42,500 nucleotides of DNA from Prorocentrum cordatum (GCA_963575745.1 CAUYUJ010000858.1:1-42500), one strand, 5' to 3'. Shown: positions 1-10,464, numbered from the stretch's first letter. Notes: generated by a model from the sequence alone, not told the origin. A program made the numbers and translations.

Positions 1-740
1 TTGGTTCAAGCCAACCGCTGTAGACCGCGATGGAGAAATCAACCCATTCCGTTGAGCCGCCGATTTGTTCGAACCAAAATGGCACCTGTTCCTCGGTCCT
101 CCTATTACGACCTCCCTCCGCCCCCCATCCTCTGTTCTACCCGATTGCCCCCTAAATGGTCACACTCCAATCCTGACAGCGTTTTATCAACGGCTGGCTT
201 GAACACGCAGTCCAATTTAGAGTCGCCGCTGCACTTCCTTTTGCACTGCACATGCGTATATGCGTTTGTTCTTGGGATGTTGTCGCACATTGGGGGGCAT
301 GATAATGTTTGTTTGTCTGGGTGCTGATGATGTGCTTGATGTGATGGGTGCGCACCCTGGTCGTGAAGGCGTGTGAACTTGCACATGCATGAGGCTCAAC
401 TTCCTGAACGCGCAACGAGGGTGAATGCTTTACCAAGTGAGCCGCTCAAGCCTCTCCCGACTGCAACGCTCTGGCACAGACTTGCGACCACGCGCTCTCG
501 CAACTTACTGCGAGCAGCGTTGACAAAATGCTAAGTGTTACTGCACCGTGAAATGTCTGACAGCGAACGGCTTACACGAACAAGCACCCGAACAAGCAAT
601 CTCAACTGTAACTGCAGCCCCATTGCTAGATCACACCATTCAATGATGCACCCAAGGGACGGCACTCTACTAAGTGCCCGTGCGAATGGGGAACACACGC
701 TCGAAATATCGGGATGTCAACGCGCTCGCAACATCACTGG
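1..740. other. Non-coding left edge with possible spliced-leader relics
   Basis: No reading frame here looks like a gene; the short ORFs overlap on both strands and have no recognisable motif. Two short matches to the 3' part of the dinoflagellate spliced leader are visible. TTGGTTCAAG at 1-10 on the plus strand differs by one base from its TTGGCTCAAG end, and the reverse complement of 68-86 contains GCCATTTTGG followed by TTCGAA. Relic leaders mark retroposed cDNAs in dinoflagellates. These matches are short and could be chance. Confidence 0.4.
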
Positions 741-1289
741 CTAATCGTCATCGACATGGCGAACATCAATCTGCATCGAGTACTTCGCCACATACTTCAC
801 CCTCCTGACGTCGATGGATCGCATGCCCACTTCATCGATGGAGGTGTTAATCATGCGGGCGAACACGTTCCTGACGTGGCCTGGCATCTGGTCGAAGCAG
901 GTGTAGCTGTGCACCATGGTAAACACGTGGCCCTCATTCTCTGGCCACACGTTCCCGGAGAAAGAGGGCTCGTCACGCACCGTCTCGACAACCGTGTCCC
1001 TGCCATCGGATGGCTGAACTGCCGCGGCTGGGTCCGCAGCCGATGCAGCAACAACGTCCTCTGCCACGCCCTCCTGTCCTGATCCGCTGGGCAGCGTATC
1101 CCCGCTCGGCTGCGGCTCGGAGCCAAGGGTGTGGTCTGCCCCCGTCCGCGCCCGCTTCGTCTCTGACAGGTGCTCTGGCGCTCGCTTCGATCGGCGGCGC
1201 CTGGGGCCGAAGCCCGAGTTGCCCGTCTCTGGCGAAGTGGAGTAAGACCCTTCGCTCAGGACTTCGACGGAGTCTACGGAGTCTGACAT
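741..1289 (-). CDS. Small hypothetical protein with a basic, NLS-like segment
   Basis: A 182-codon minus-strand frame. The first true ATG is at 1289; one codon upstream there is only a TTG. I do not recognise the family. The N-terminal third is serine- and glutamate-rich, followed by a basic stretch at about residues 29-48 (RRRRSKR ... TKRAR) resembling a bipartite nuclear localisation signal. A low-complexity acidic/alanine region follows. The C-terminal 70 residues look better folded (VFTMVHSYTCF, then IDEVGMRSIDVRRVKYVAKY) and the protein ends in an acidic HVDDD. It has the same orientation as the long gene at 2357-7165 but is separated from it by about 1.1 kb, so shared transcription is unproven. 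It could be a chance ORF in GC-rich DNA; the mixed-composition C-terminus argues mildly for a real protein. Confidence 0.45.
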   Translation of the reverse strand: MSDSVDSVEVLSEGSYSTSPETGNSGFGPRRRRSKRAPEHLSETKRARTGADHTLGSEPQPSGDTLPSGSGQEGVAEDVVAASAADPAAAVQPSDGRDTVVETVRDEPSFSGNVWPENEGHVFTMVHSYTCFDQMPGHVRNVFARMINTSIDEVGMRSIDVRRVKYVAKYSMQIDVRHVDDD

Positions 1290-2356
1290 CAAAAATGCGA
1301 GCGCTGCAGAATTGCAATCGGAAGAATACCAAGCCCTAACCGCACCGAACTCAAATTGCTACACGATGCTGGTGACGATGATGACGGCCATGCTGCCGAA
1401 GCTTGCGATGGATGATGCGGTGGTGGTGGAGGGGTTGTGGCGCTGAATAGAAAGGTGTTGCAAAGCATGGGCTGACGCCGCTCCGCTCGAGGATCACATA
1501 GCCCCAACGAGGATCCCAACTATAAGCGGCCACGTGCCACACATCGGTTCCACAAGAAGCCGCGCCACCATCAAACGCGCCAGAGACACACCTAATAGTG
1601 CTGACGGAAAGTGCAGGATGGAGGGTGGATCCTGTTCAAAGGCGGACCCCCCCTCGCAGACACCATTCGTACAAAACTCATCCCATTGTGGCCAACCGAG
1701 CCCCCGCAGGGCGCACTACTCTATGCCTACCGTGGGGCCCCGTTGTTCCCATTATGGCCCAGGGCACATATTTGGGCTCATGACGAGCTCATCGTGTCAT
1801 GCGTGTACATGGTGGCCTCGCATTTTCCACGGGCTGCGGGGCGAACGGACGCATGGCGGGGGATTACTGGGGGATGGGCGGTGCAATTGAGAGACCTAGA
1901 CTGGCGTTTAGGGGTGCGCTTCATGCCGTGCGCGCTCTATCGCTCTTCTGACTGTGCTGCCCAAGGCGAAGCCTGAAACCTGGGGCGGCAAGCCGACTCG
2001 GCGCATAAGGCATCGGCCATTGAGGGGATCGGCCCTGCGGGCTGCTCTTATCTTAGCCCCGTGTGAGGCCGAATGCAGACAAAGGAAGCCAGCTACCTGC
2101 CCAAGAGGAGCCCCGCCCAAACCTCGCCCAGCGCCTCTCAGCCCCCGCGGGATTTCCGATGGCCTCGGGAACGGCGAAGCCGACGACGACCAAGGCGACG
2201 ACGGCGGCGGCGACAACGACTGCGGCGGCGGCGGCAACAACGACATCCAGGACCAGGAGGAGGGCGAATACGAGGACGAAGACGTCGACGGCGGGGACGG
2301 CGATGGCCGCCATCATGACCCACAGACCCCCAAGACTTCACCGTTGCTAGTTTGTT
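1290..2356. other. Intergenic stretch with GAC/GGC-rich low complexity
   Basis: About 1.07 kb with no supported gene. From about 2165 to 2310 the plus strand is a degenerate run of GAC, GGC and GAA triplets (CGACGACGACCAAGGCGACG and similar), which produces several overlapping arginine-, alanine- or aspartate-rich ORFs on both strands. These are composition artefacts. A T/G-rich microsatellite-like patch lies near 1375-1440. Confidence 0.6.
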
Positions 2357-5300
2357 TCAAGGCAGCCCTTTGGGCTCAGACAGTCCACTGGGACGCTCAC
2401 GCTTTAGCAAGCTAGCACTGCCTGGCAGCGCCTTCAACTCCCTCCTGTACCGAACACGGTCGCGGTGACAAGGGAAACACATCTTGTTGCCCACGTGCTC
2501 CTTCCTGTTTGGAAACGCACCAGAGTAGGCCATGGAGAGCCATCCCATCATCAAACCAAGCGGCCTGCCCTGAGCAAGCCTCCTCTCGTTCGGCCTGATC
2601 GTGCGTGTCAAGCGGCATTTATTGCCGTGGGCTGGGTTGGGGCACTCTGCAACAAAGTCACCGCTGCGATAGTACACGATGCGGCCGCCACCAGGGATAT
2701 CCAACGACTCGAGGGCTGCAGTCTTAAGGCCACCAGCCCCGCGAGAGCTCGAAGAAGACGAGCTGCTCGAAGAACTGCTGGAACTGGAAGACGGCACGGC
2801 CTCATCACCGCTGGAGTCGCCCTCGCGCGCAGGAGGTTCATCGCCGTCAACTGCATGGTGATCGCCGCCCGTGTCTTCACCTCCGCCGCCGCCGCCAGGC
2901 TCGCCGATGCCACCGCCGCCGTCAGCAGCGTCCAGGCCACCACCCGAATCATCGCCATCTCCTCGGTCAACCTCGAGGTGGTCGAGGTGGTGCTTGACCA
3001 AATCAAACAAGTCGACGCCAGCCTCCTCGGAACAGTCGGACACCGCGGCATCCGACGCCGCCTCGAGATCCTCGGGGTCGCTGGCGCGGTCCGCATCGTC
3101 GCCCGCCACGTCGTCAACCTCGCCATCCTCGGCGGCGCCCGATTCCTTGTCAGCTAAACCATGAAGCACGACATCTCCAGGCTGGGCAACTTTTCTCTTC
3201 GACATTCGCCGTGGTGGTGGCCACACCTGTTGCTCGCCGCCTGGTACAGCTTCCACTGGGACGGTGGTGACGTCGAGGGCGCCAATAACCTCCACCGTGT
3301 CCACGAGGCGGAAGATGCGGCAAGTCCACGTGCACGACCGATCCAGATTTGAGAAAAAGCCCCAGTCGTGCTCGTACGCGTTGGTCGCAGACACCCAGAT
3401 GTACGGACTCGGCGCGCCGCCAGTGACCTCATCGAGGACGTGGTAGTCTGGGCGGTACGGGCTGAAGAGCACGAAGCCAATGTGGAACCAGTGCACACCG
3501 TGGCCAAACTTGTACTCATCAGCGGCAGCTGTCTCATCATCGGACACGGCATCGCACCAGGCGGAACGCTCATGCGCGACGCCCTCGAGCCTCATAACCA
3601 GGAAAGCGTTCTTCAACAACTCGATGTTTTCAGAGTGCCGAGGGCAGACAGACTTGATATGCCGCAAGACGCTGTTGCGAAGGCGCAGCGTCTCCTTGCC
3701 CCCCTCGGAGCAAACGCAGAAGCCGTGCTGGTAACACTGCCCATGCCCGCATTCGCGATCACGTTCTCGCCATGCAGGTTGGTCGTCGTGTTGGATAACC
3801 CTGTTCTTATGAGCCCAATCGCGCAGGAGAACGCCAGACATGTGGGAAGACCTGCTGTTCTCACAAGCAAACGCTGAAATGAACCTGGCTTTCTCCGACA
3901 AATCGAACAATACCTCGAATGCGTCCATGGCGCTCGAGGGGAGCGGCTGCAAAGCTGGCTTGCATGGGAGAAACGACGGACACCTGTCGATCAAGCCCTG
4001 GACCTTGGCCTCCGCATACTGAGAGTCCCACTCATCGAACTTGCCTGCTGCCTGCCCCTCCTTCTGCCGCCTGGCTAAGCGGAACGTGCTCGCCGCCATG
4101 CGGGCCGCTTGGCAGTGCTGCTGGAAGCCCTCGTCGGTCGTCAGCGGCGCTGAGACGTAGTCGCCAGGCAAGGCCAACACTATACTGGGCGCACCTTCAT
4201 ATGCTGCCTTGTCAATTGCAACCTGCAAGGAGCGCCGATGCTTGAATCGCTGAATGGCCCTGGTCGACACGCCGAAAGCCGAACCGCCTGCGCGGTGAGC
4301 GCGGCGTGCCCTCTGTCCCATATGCTGAAGCTCTCTCTCCTGAGGCCCGTGCAAGTCTCGATTGCGGTACTTGGCTGATATAGCATGTAGGTCTGGCCTC
4401 CCAACGGCACCAATGGTCTCTCTCCTCACGAAGCTTCTCCAACTACCTCCGCCTCCACGCCTCTTCTTTCGAATCGTTCGCCGTGGCGCGCTCGTCCCCG
4501 ACAAACCAGGCCCTCGCAACTGCCGAGCCCTATGATCCTTCAAGAACCATGATGAGCTCGATGCCAATCGGGTTCGGAACCTCTGGCAGACAACCTGGGC
4601 GTTGACGTACTCAAAGCTAGCGCGGTGGGTGGAAACGCTCTGCGCGTCCACATGTCTCTTGAAACTGCCGTGGTCGTTCTCCCCCTTGACGTTCCCCACG
4701 TGGGTAATCTGCGCAACTGTCAAGAGCTTCGCCAAGCAGTCCTCGCCACCGAGCTCGCCATCAGGGTGCGACTCGAAGATATGATGGGAAAAGGCATCGC
4801 GAGTGCATCTCGGTCGGCGTTTGAGGTCGGGGCCTGCCGCGGCGTTCCTGACCATGGCGAAGAGCGCCACTGGGAACTGCTGAGCAGGCCGAACGAGGTA
4901 GGAGTTCACCAGGCACCCCGATCGAGACAACATCCTGAAGCACAGCGCGCGAAAGCGGAACGTCCTCTTGCCAGGGGCAATGAAGCGCCATATGTTGGAA
5001 AACCACGCCCTCTCCAAATCGTCAAAAAACTGACTCTCGTAGACCAGGTCCGCGTACTGCGATAGACGGTAGAGCCTCCCGCCATCTGGTTGCGGGTCCA
5101 GCTGGTCCGCAGCAGCCCTGCACCTCTGGTCATGCTCCCACTCGTCCCCAGAGCTGTGCAAGTACGCCGACATCAACTCACGCCAAGGCTCCATGGTACT
5201 CCGAATGGCTTGCAGCATGTGAATCGGCTCGGCCTGAAGCCACTCCATGGCAATGCGACGGTGCTTCTCATTCTCGACCTGCCATGCCCGAGCGTCTCCG

Positions 5301-5566
5301 CCAGCCGCAGCTTCATCGCGGGCGCCGCGCGCATCAGCGGGCGCGTTGGCATCCGCCGCCGAGGCCGCGGACTCGTCTGGCTGGAACTGCTGGCCATCGG
5401 CTCCGACACCGCCGAGAGGGGCGCCGTCGGTGCCGAAACTGCGCAGGAAGAGCTGGTACGCTGGAAACAGCAGGCCGTGGATGCAAGCGCACAAACCAAT
5501 CTCGTCGATCGAAAGGTCCGCACCAGTCCACCGATGCCTTGGGTACGTCCTGAAAGACCTCCCCAA
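2357..5566 (-). CDS. C-terminal part of a large dinoflagellate-type hypothetical protein
   Basis: An open frame of about 1,069 codons in the same frame as the 532-codon ORF just upstream, separated only by a TGA at 5567-5569. Its apparent first codon is TTG, so this is not an independent start; it is the continuation of the upstream protein. The N-terminal half is mixed and probably folded. Cysteine/histidine-rich patches occur (CGHGQCYQHGFCVC near 3705-3755, and AECPNPAHGNKC near 2600-2650) that could bind zinc. Between them lie an acidic, glycine-rich linker and a run of about 16 serines (about 2752-2800). The C-terminus is basic (KMCFPCHRDRVRYRREL). I do not recognise a characterised family. 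A multicopy or transposon-related origin is possible because the upstream part has a DDE-like pattern. The frame ends with TGA at 2357-2359. Confidence 0.6.
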   Translation of the reverse strand: MGRSFRTYPRHRWTGADLSIDEIGLCACIHGLLFPAYQLFLRSFGTDGAPLGGVGADGQQFQPDESAASAADANAPADARGARDEAAAGGDARAWQVENEKHRRIAMEWLQAEPIHMLQAIRSTMEPWRELMSAYLHSSGDEWEHDQRCRAAADQLDPQPDGGRLYRLSQYADLVYESQFFDDLERAWFSNIWRFIAPGKRTFRFRALCFRMLSRSGCLVNSYLVRPAQQFPVALFAMVRNAAAGPDLKRRPRCTRDAFSHHIFESHPDGELGGEDCLAKLLTVAQITHVGNVKGENDHGSFKRHVDAQSVSTHRASFEYVNAQVVCQRFRTRLASSSSWFLKDHRARQLRGPGLSGTSAPRRTIRKKRRGGGGSWRSFVRRETIGAVGRPDLHAISAKYRNRDLHGPQERELQHMGQRARRAHRAGGSAFGVSTRAIQRFKHRRSLQVAIDKAAYEGAPSIVLALPGDYVSAPLTTDEGFQQHCQAARMAASTFRLARRQKEGQAAGKFDEWDSQYAEAKVQGLIDRCPSFLPCKPALQPLPSSAMDAFEVLFDLSEKARFISAFACENSRSSHMSGVLLRDWAHKNRVIQHDDQPAWRERDRECGHGQCYQHGFCVCSEGGKETLRLRNSVLRHIKSVCPRHSENIELLKNAFLVMRLEGVAHERSAWCDAVSDDETAAADEYKFGHGVHWFHIGFVLFSPYRPDYHVLDEVTGGAPSPYIWVSATNAYEHDWGFFSNLDRSCTWTCRIFRLVDTVEVIGALDVTTVPVEAVPGGEQQVWPPPRRMSKRKVAQPGDVVLHGLADKESGAAEDGEVDDVAGDDADRASDPEDLEAASDAAVSDCSEEAGVDLFDLVKHHLDHLEVDRGDGDDSGGGLDAADGGGGIGEPGGGGGGEDTGGDHHAVDGDEPPAREGDSSGDEAVPSSSSSSSSSSSSSSSSRGAGGLKTAALESLDIPGGGRIVYYRSGDFVAECPNPAHGNKCRLTRTIRPNERRLAQGRPLGLMMGWLSMAYSGAFPNRKEHVGNKMCFPCHRDRVRYRRELKALPGSASLLKRERPSGLSEPKGLP

Positions 5567-7165
5567 TCAGACGAAGTTCAAGCACCGAATGACATTCTTT
5601 GTAACTGAACGGCGAAGCCCAACACCTATAGGGCCTTCCCCATCAACATACACAATCAACGACGAATGGTCGTGCCATGGCCCGTTCAAAACTGCCTGCG
5701 CCATCTGCATCCTCTCGTAAGATAAGCTACCCCTCCTGAGGAACAACTCGAGCATGAGCGACTGGTACTCTTCGTCCATGGCTGAGGGGCGCCCCCTCCT
5801 GATATCCAGTCGCGTGCGTGCCGCGGCGATGAACGCACGCCTGAACTTCGTCATCGCAGCAGCCGAAGAAACTGATAGTGATAAATGTATTGCCGCTGTT
5901 ATATCGTAGTCGACGAGGTCGTAGGTCTTCGAGTGCCCAGTGGAAACTTTATGAACATTGCATGGCATGTGGAGGCTCATCCAGTCGGGCCCACGATCTG
6001 CTAGGATGCCCCGCTCCGTCTTGTAATTCGATGCTGCTGCGTCTGTCGTTGCAACTCTCAACTTGGCGGCGTAGTGGTCGGCATCTATGAACGTCGCAGC
6101 TGTCTCCGTCACGGCGCGCTTGCAACAGACCGCTGTTCCACGGTCAACAGCCTGAACCCATGTAAGCGCGGGGCCGAACAACTGAATGAGACGGGAGTTC
6201 ACCCCTGCCCCAACTCGGAATAGACATGCCCAGCCATGCTCTGAACCAAATAGGTGGGTGCGATCAGTTGTCTTGCCAGCGGCGCGCTGCATGACAGGAT
6301 CACAAGGTCTGGCGACCGCCCCGCCGTCGAAACCCACGACGTCGCCGAACAGCTGGTCGTCAACAAGCATGCCTCCAACGCTTCCCGTCGTGTCGTGGTG
6401 GCTCTGATCCACGCGGACCTTCATCTCAGTCGCGTCGTACCTCGAAAATTCAACGAACAACAACAGTTTCACGGCATCCCTCCGAACATTCTCGTGGAGC
6501 ATCTGTATAGCACAACGGTCACAGTGCACGAGTGAACTGGCAAGAATGCTCAAGTTGCGCTGCATAGAATCTCGAGGTAAACCGAGCAATGACGACGCTG
6601 CTGTCTTGGAAGCAATGGTGGGGCGTTTGCTCGGGTCTAGGTACAGGCTGCCCAACTTGACCACGCCGCCGTCTAACGAAACCTGCCCCGACGCAACAGA
6701 ACGAATCACAGCATCGAAAGGTCGTCGAAGCGGGGCTGCCGCGAAAGGTCCAGGACACGACTGTATCGCCGAGCTCTCGCCGACTGCGGGGTCCCACAGC
6801 CTGCGCTCATCTAGTGGTTCCCACGGCACGATCGGCCAGAAACCTGGGTCGACGTCCATGGCGTCATCATCAGCTGGATCAGCGGCAGCGTCTCCACTGT
6901 TGCCAGCGGCGCTGCCGTCATATGCGTCTGGGTCGACGTCGGCTGCGCAAGGCTCGCAGTCGTCGTCGGTTTCGCCGTCCAGTGCGACCGCCAGCCACGG
7001 GTCGAGCATGGGCGGAGTGGAAACACAAGGAAGCAACAAGGCCGCAAACATTAGAGCCCCAATGGTTGCGGAGGACGCTGTATGCGTTTGTCTGATGTTA
7101 TGTCGTTGCGAAACTGCAAAATCTTCCTCGTCGCCTCCCCTCCCCTCCTCCTCACCCTGCCCCAT
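5567..7165 (-). CDS. N-terminal part of the same protein; RNase H-like (transposase-like) pattern
   Basis: A 532-codon frame from an ATG at 7165 to a TGA at 5567-5569, after which the same frame stays open for another 1,069 codons. A later ATG at about residue 39 (MFAALLLPCV) begins a short hydrophobic stretch and is an alternative start. The segment at residues 240-253 (SRYDATEMKVRVD), an aspartate at 371-388 (ATTDAAASN...E), and PCNVHK at about 397-406 recall the D ... D(x)AN ... C-x2-H order of hAT-like DDE transposases. The match is by pattern only, and the final acidic residue is not assigned. Known: such transposases cut and join DNA. Inferred: this is a large domesticated or decayed transposase-like protein. 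No terminal inverted repeats were identified around it. The single internal TGA suggests recent decay, an unrecognised intron boundary, recoding or a sequencing error. Confidence 0.55.
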   Translation of the reverse strand: MGQGEEEGRGGDEEDFAVSQRHNIRQTHTASSATIGALMFAALLLPCVSTPPMLDPWLAVALDGETDDDCEPCAADVDPDAYDGSAAGNSGDAAADPADDDAMDVDPGFWPIVPWEPLDERRLWDPAVGESSAIQSCPGPFAAAPLRRPFDAVIRSVASGQVSLDGGVVKLGSLYLDPSKRPTIASKTAASSLLGLPRDSMQRNLSILASSLVHCDRCAIQMLHENVRRDAVKLLLFVEFSRYDATEMKVRVDQSHHDTTGSVGGMLVDDQLFGDVVGFDGGAVARPCDPVMQRAAGKTTDRTHLFGSEHGWACLFRVGAGVNSRLIQLFGPALTWVQAVDRGTAVCCKRAVTETAATFIDADHYAAKLRVATTDAAASNYKTERGILADRGPDWMSLHMPCNVHKVSTGHSKTYDLVDYDITAAIHLSLSVSSAAAMTKFRRAFIAAARTRLDIRRGRPSAMDEEYQSLMLELFLRRGSLSYERMQMAQAVLNGPWHDHSSLIVYVDGEGPIGVGLRRSVTKNVIRCLNFV

Positions 7166-7611
7166 CCACCACCACCCCGCCCTTACGTGGCTCTACTGCC
7201 CCAGTTGTGATTCAAAAAACCCGCGGGCGTGTCCGCCGACCCAACGGGGGGGCACAAGGCGCGTGAGATGCATAGCGCATTGGGCCGTAAGCCTCACAAG
7301 GGCCCGAGAGGGCCAATCATGTGAAAGCCTCGGGTGGGCCTGTATGCTCCCATTGCAAACAATGACAATCCCAACCTGGGCCTCGACGGGCCCCCAAGAG
7401 CAGCTTGCGTGCCCCGTCTCTGCTCCGTTAGGAAACGTTCACCTGTTTTGTTATGTCGCTGCCCTGTCTCTATTATGTTCGTCATGTACTGGTTTCTCAA
7501 GAGTCTGCCGCTCAACCTTTCTCAAATTTGAGCGCAATTGTTTGCGCAACTGTTTGGGGGTTTTGTGGGGAGGTCGGTTTCGACTACGTTTCGAACTCCA
7601 AACGGCACTTT
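7166..7611. other. Intergenic spacer between the long gene and the retroelement remnant
   Basis: No supported gene. The recombinase frame of the element to the right ends here, near 7,615, where recognisable similarity stops. The 7,200-7,560 stretch is of average complexity and contains no motif that I could assign. Confidence 0.5.
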
Positions 7612-8670
7612 TCAGGTTTTGGCTCCTGGAGGGCCTCTAGCAGGCGGGCCCGTCTCAAGGCTAGCAGCTCGCTCGGTCGCAGGTAGCAGTGGAACGTGCG
7701 GCTGAGGGCGCACGCCATCGCCACCTGGCCCTTCAGCAACAGGATCTCCAGGACCCCGCGCAGGATGAGCCAGGGAAGTGGCGGGCGCTAGTGGCCTGGT
7801 CGCCTGCGCTTCCAGCCCGGCAGCGCCCGGCTGCTCCGCGGCACCACCGCCCGCAAGGGTCGCCCCAGCGCTGGCCTCGCCCACAGCACCGCCGACAGCA
7901 GCTTCGTCGCCCTGTCGGGACGCGCGCCTTCCGAGAACTCGTCGCTCAGGCACTGCAGCAGCGCGTCGCCCCACTCCAGCGCGCTCCAGGTGGGCAGGGT
8001 CTTCGGGCCCAGCCAGCGGCAAAGGCCACTGAGGCAGCGCAGGTAGGTCTGCTGCGTCGAAGGCCTCACCGCTTCCAGCTCCAGGCCCGGGACGCTCGAG
8101 CCCAGGAGGCGGTGCCACGGCAGGGCCGTCGCGGCCGACGACTCGGCCGCGGGGCCTCGGCGTCTGGCGCGAGTCCTCGCCGTCGGGGCACCCCGAGGCG
8201 CGGCCGCAGCTCGGCGGCTGCACGCAGGCGCGCTCGAGGCCGGCGGCGGCGGCTCCCTCGGCGCGGCCGCCAGGGGCGTTCAGTGTTCCATCGCCCCGCA
8301 AACGGCGAGGCTCGAACCGCCTGGAAGGGCCGTCGGCGGGGTTCCACTCGGAGGGAATCCAACGAACTGAGACTCGACACGAAGAGGCGAGCTGAAGTGC
8401 GGTAAGGTGCCGCAACTGTGCAAGGATGGGAAAATCCGAGGCTCGTCCATTTGCAACTGCACAACAGATGCACATGCTATCAAAGAAAAAGAGAAGCCGG
8501 CAGCCGCGATGCGCCACGCGGCGCACCTGCCTCCGCATCGCCCAAAGAAGCGCCTCGCCCTCCAGGAGATGGATAGGAGCCTTGCGCCGCCAACGTCTCG
8601 AAGCCGCGGTCTTCCACCGAGGTGACTTGCAGAACTCGGCGGGCACGTCGGGAAAGGCAGAGTCGCTCAC
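7612..8670 (-). pseudogene. RNase H C-terminal part and degraded tyrosine recombinase start
   Basis: The first 120 residues complete RNase H: IHLLEGEALLWAMRRQ supplies the acidic residue, LLFFFDSMCICCAVANGRA the next aspartate, and RWIPSEWNPADGPSRR the final one. The remainder of this frame is out of register. The recombinase is read in other frames. At 7788-8069, RPSTQQTYLRCLSGLCRWLG is the SAM-like core-binding start. Near 7640-7700 another frame reads ALSRTFHCYLRPSELLALRR, the box I region with its catalytic arginine. Tyrosine recombinases integrate the circular DNA of DIRS-like elements. Here the catalytic half is missing, so it must be inactive. Confidence 0.65.
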
Positions 8671-9625
8671 GGCGCCCTCTGGCAGAGTCGCTCACGGCGC
8701 CCTCTCGCAGGGCGCGCGCCCTCGAGCCCTCGGCCACCAGCTCGCTCTCCTTGAACCGCCAGCTCTCTCTCGCGCGCCCGGCGCGGTCCACCTCGGCCGG
8801 GGCGGCTGCGCACTCCACGGCGCCCAGGCCCGTCAGGGACGCGTCCACGGCCATGACGCTAGGCGCCCAGGTGCCGCGCAGGTCGGCCCGCACCAGCGGC
8901 AGCAGCGCCCGCGCCCAGGACAGCTCCCGACGCACCGAAGGCCAGGGCCGCGCACGGCGGGCGCAGCACTTGCTGATGAAAACGTAAGAGGCGCTGAGTA
9001 ATCTGAGCATCTCGCGCCGCAGCAAGAGGACGCACGCCAGGTGTCCGATCAGCCTCTCCAGCTCGGCTCCCGCCAGGAGTGGGCGCGTCAAGATGCGGTC
9101 CAGACTAAGGACCAGCCGCCAGAACCGCTTGGGCGCGATGTGGATCGCGCCCTTCACACCGTCGACGTGGAAGCCCAAGAGGTCCACGTCGACCTGCGGC
9201 CCGGAGACGTCATGAGTAGCCAGACCACGACCCCTCAGCTGCCTCTCCATCGAGTCGCCATCCACCTGGACTGCCTCCTTCTCGGCCCACAACGAGGCGA
9301 AGTTGTCGATGTGCAGGAGAGCAGCGGGCTCACGCCCAGCGACGGCGGGCGCGCAGCGGCGATTGCAGATCCAGCGCCGAGCGCCCATCGGCCCCGACGG
9401 CAGCAGCTCCGCGTTCGCCGCCTGCACGAGCGCCACGGCCCAGCCCCAGCCCATCGGCACCACGCGAACCTGGAAGTGCACCAGCTCGGCGCTTCCAGGA
9501 AACAGGTCGAGCAGGCGGCGCGGCAGCGCCTGCCGCGGCGCCGCCAGCGGCGCGAAGTCGGTGCGCAGGTCGACGGGCAGGAGGAACTGGTAGTAGCAGT
9601 TCTCGACGCCCCCTCGTTGACCCAC
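8480..9625 (-). pseudogene. RT palm and start of RNase H of the DIRS-like element
   Basis: A 381-codon frame. NCYYQFLLP near 9580-9610 is the first palm block. VRVVPMGWGWAVALVQ is the conserved block before the active site. LLHIDNFASL near 9295-9325 occupies the position of YxDD, reading HIDN; a final N is a variant I associate with dinoflagellate DIRS-like RTs. A connection region follows, and SVMAVDASLTGLGAVE near 8815-8865 carries the first RNase H aspartate. After about 8,680 the frame is lost and RNase H continues in the frame 7612-8670. Confidence 0.7.
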
Positions 9626-10464
9626 AACCTTTGACCAGCGGGCAGCTCCAGATCGCCGAGGGCCTCGGGCGAGGCCAGGGCGACACTGTCGGGCGGCACG
9701 AACTGCGCGTTGGTCTTCCGAGGATCGAAAATGATCCGCAGCGAACCGTCCTTCTTACGAACAAAGAAAACCCCCACAAAATTGCAAGCCCCGGTCGCCG
9801 GCTCGACGACCCCAGAGTCATAAGCACTGTTCAAAAACTCGGCGAACTTGCTCGGGGACCTCGACAGGACGGGATCCATCGCATTGCCCAGCTCGTCCGC
9901 CATCGCCGCGCCGTCCTGTGCACGCGCCGCTGGTAGCCGAATAGCGCGGCCACTATCCTCCAGAAGCTTCTGGTAGTGGTCGGGCAGGCAGCCGACGAGG
10001 TCGATCGCCTGGTTGCCGACCGCCGGCAGGGCCAGCCTGACACGCTGGTAGGTGGCGAACTCTCCGGCGACGACGCCTCCACAGGCGCAGCTGGACCCGC
10101 AGCCCCGAAGCGCAGACCACGCTCCCGAGGTGGTGAGGTCGTCGGGCGGAGGCGGCACGGAGTAGTAGGCCCTGGCCAAGCTGGCCACCGCCTGGCGCTG
10201 GATGGCACCTGGCAGCACTATGGGGCCCCGCACCTCACCGCGCCCGCCCAGAGCGTTGAGCGTCGCGACGTCGTCCTGCAGCCGCGCCTCCGCAGCCCGA
10301 CGGCGTGATCGCCGCCAACGCGCGCAGCGCGAAACACCCGGCCCCGCTGGCGACAACCCCTCCAAGAGGTCCGCCAGGCAGCGGCCCGTTGGCAGTGACA
10401 GCAGATCGCGAGCCCAGCAAAGGCCCTCACCTGCAACAGCAAGGCGGCTCGCCATCCTCCTCAA
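9235..10464 (-). pseudogene. RT N-terminal region (fingers) of the DIRS-like element
   Basis: A 409-codon frame that is meaningful down to about 9,620. The block NFVGVFFVRKKDGSLRIIFD followed by PRKTNAQF (about 9710-9795) is the typical RT finger sequence with the conserved K-K-D-G-x-x-R motif. Beyond about 9,620 the homologous reading continues in the frame ending at 8480 (ENCYYQFLLPVDLR). The rest of this frame is arginine- and cysteine-rich and looks like out-of-frame translation. The first palm motif expected to contain the catalytic aspartate reads VENCYYQF across the shift, so that residue appears replaced or lost. Confidence 0.65.
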
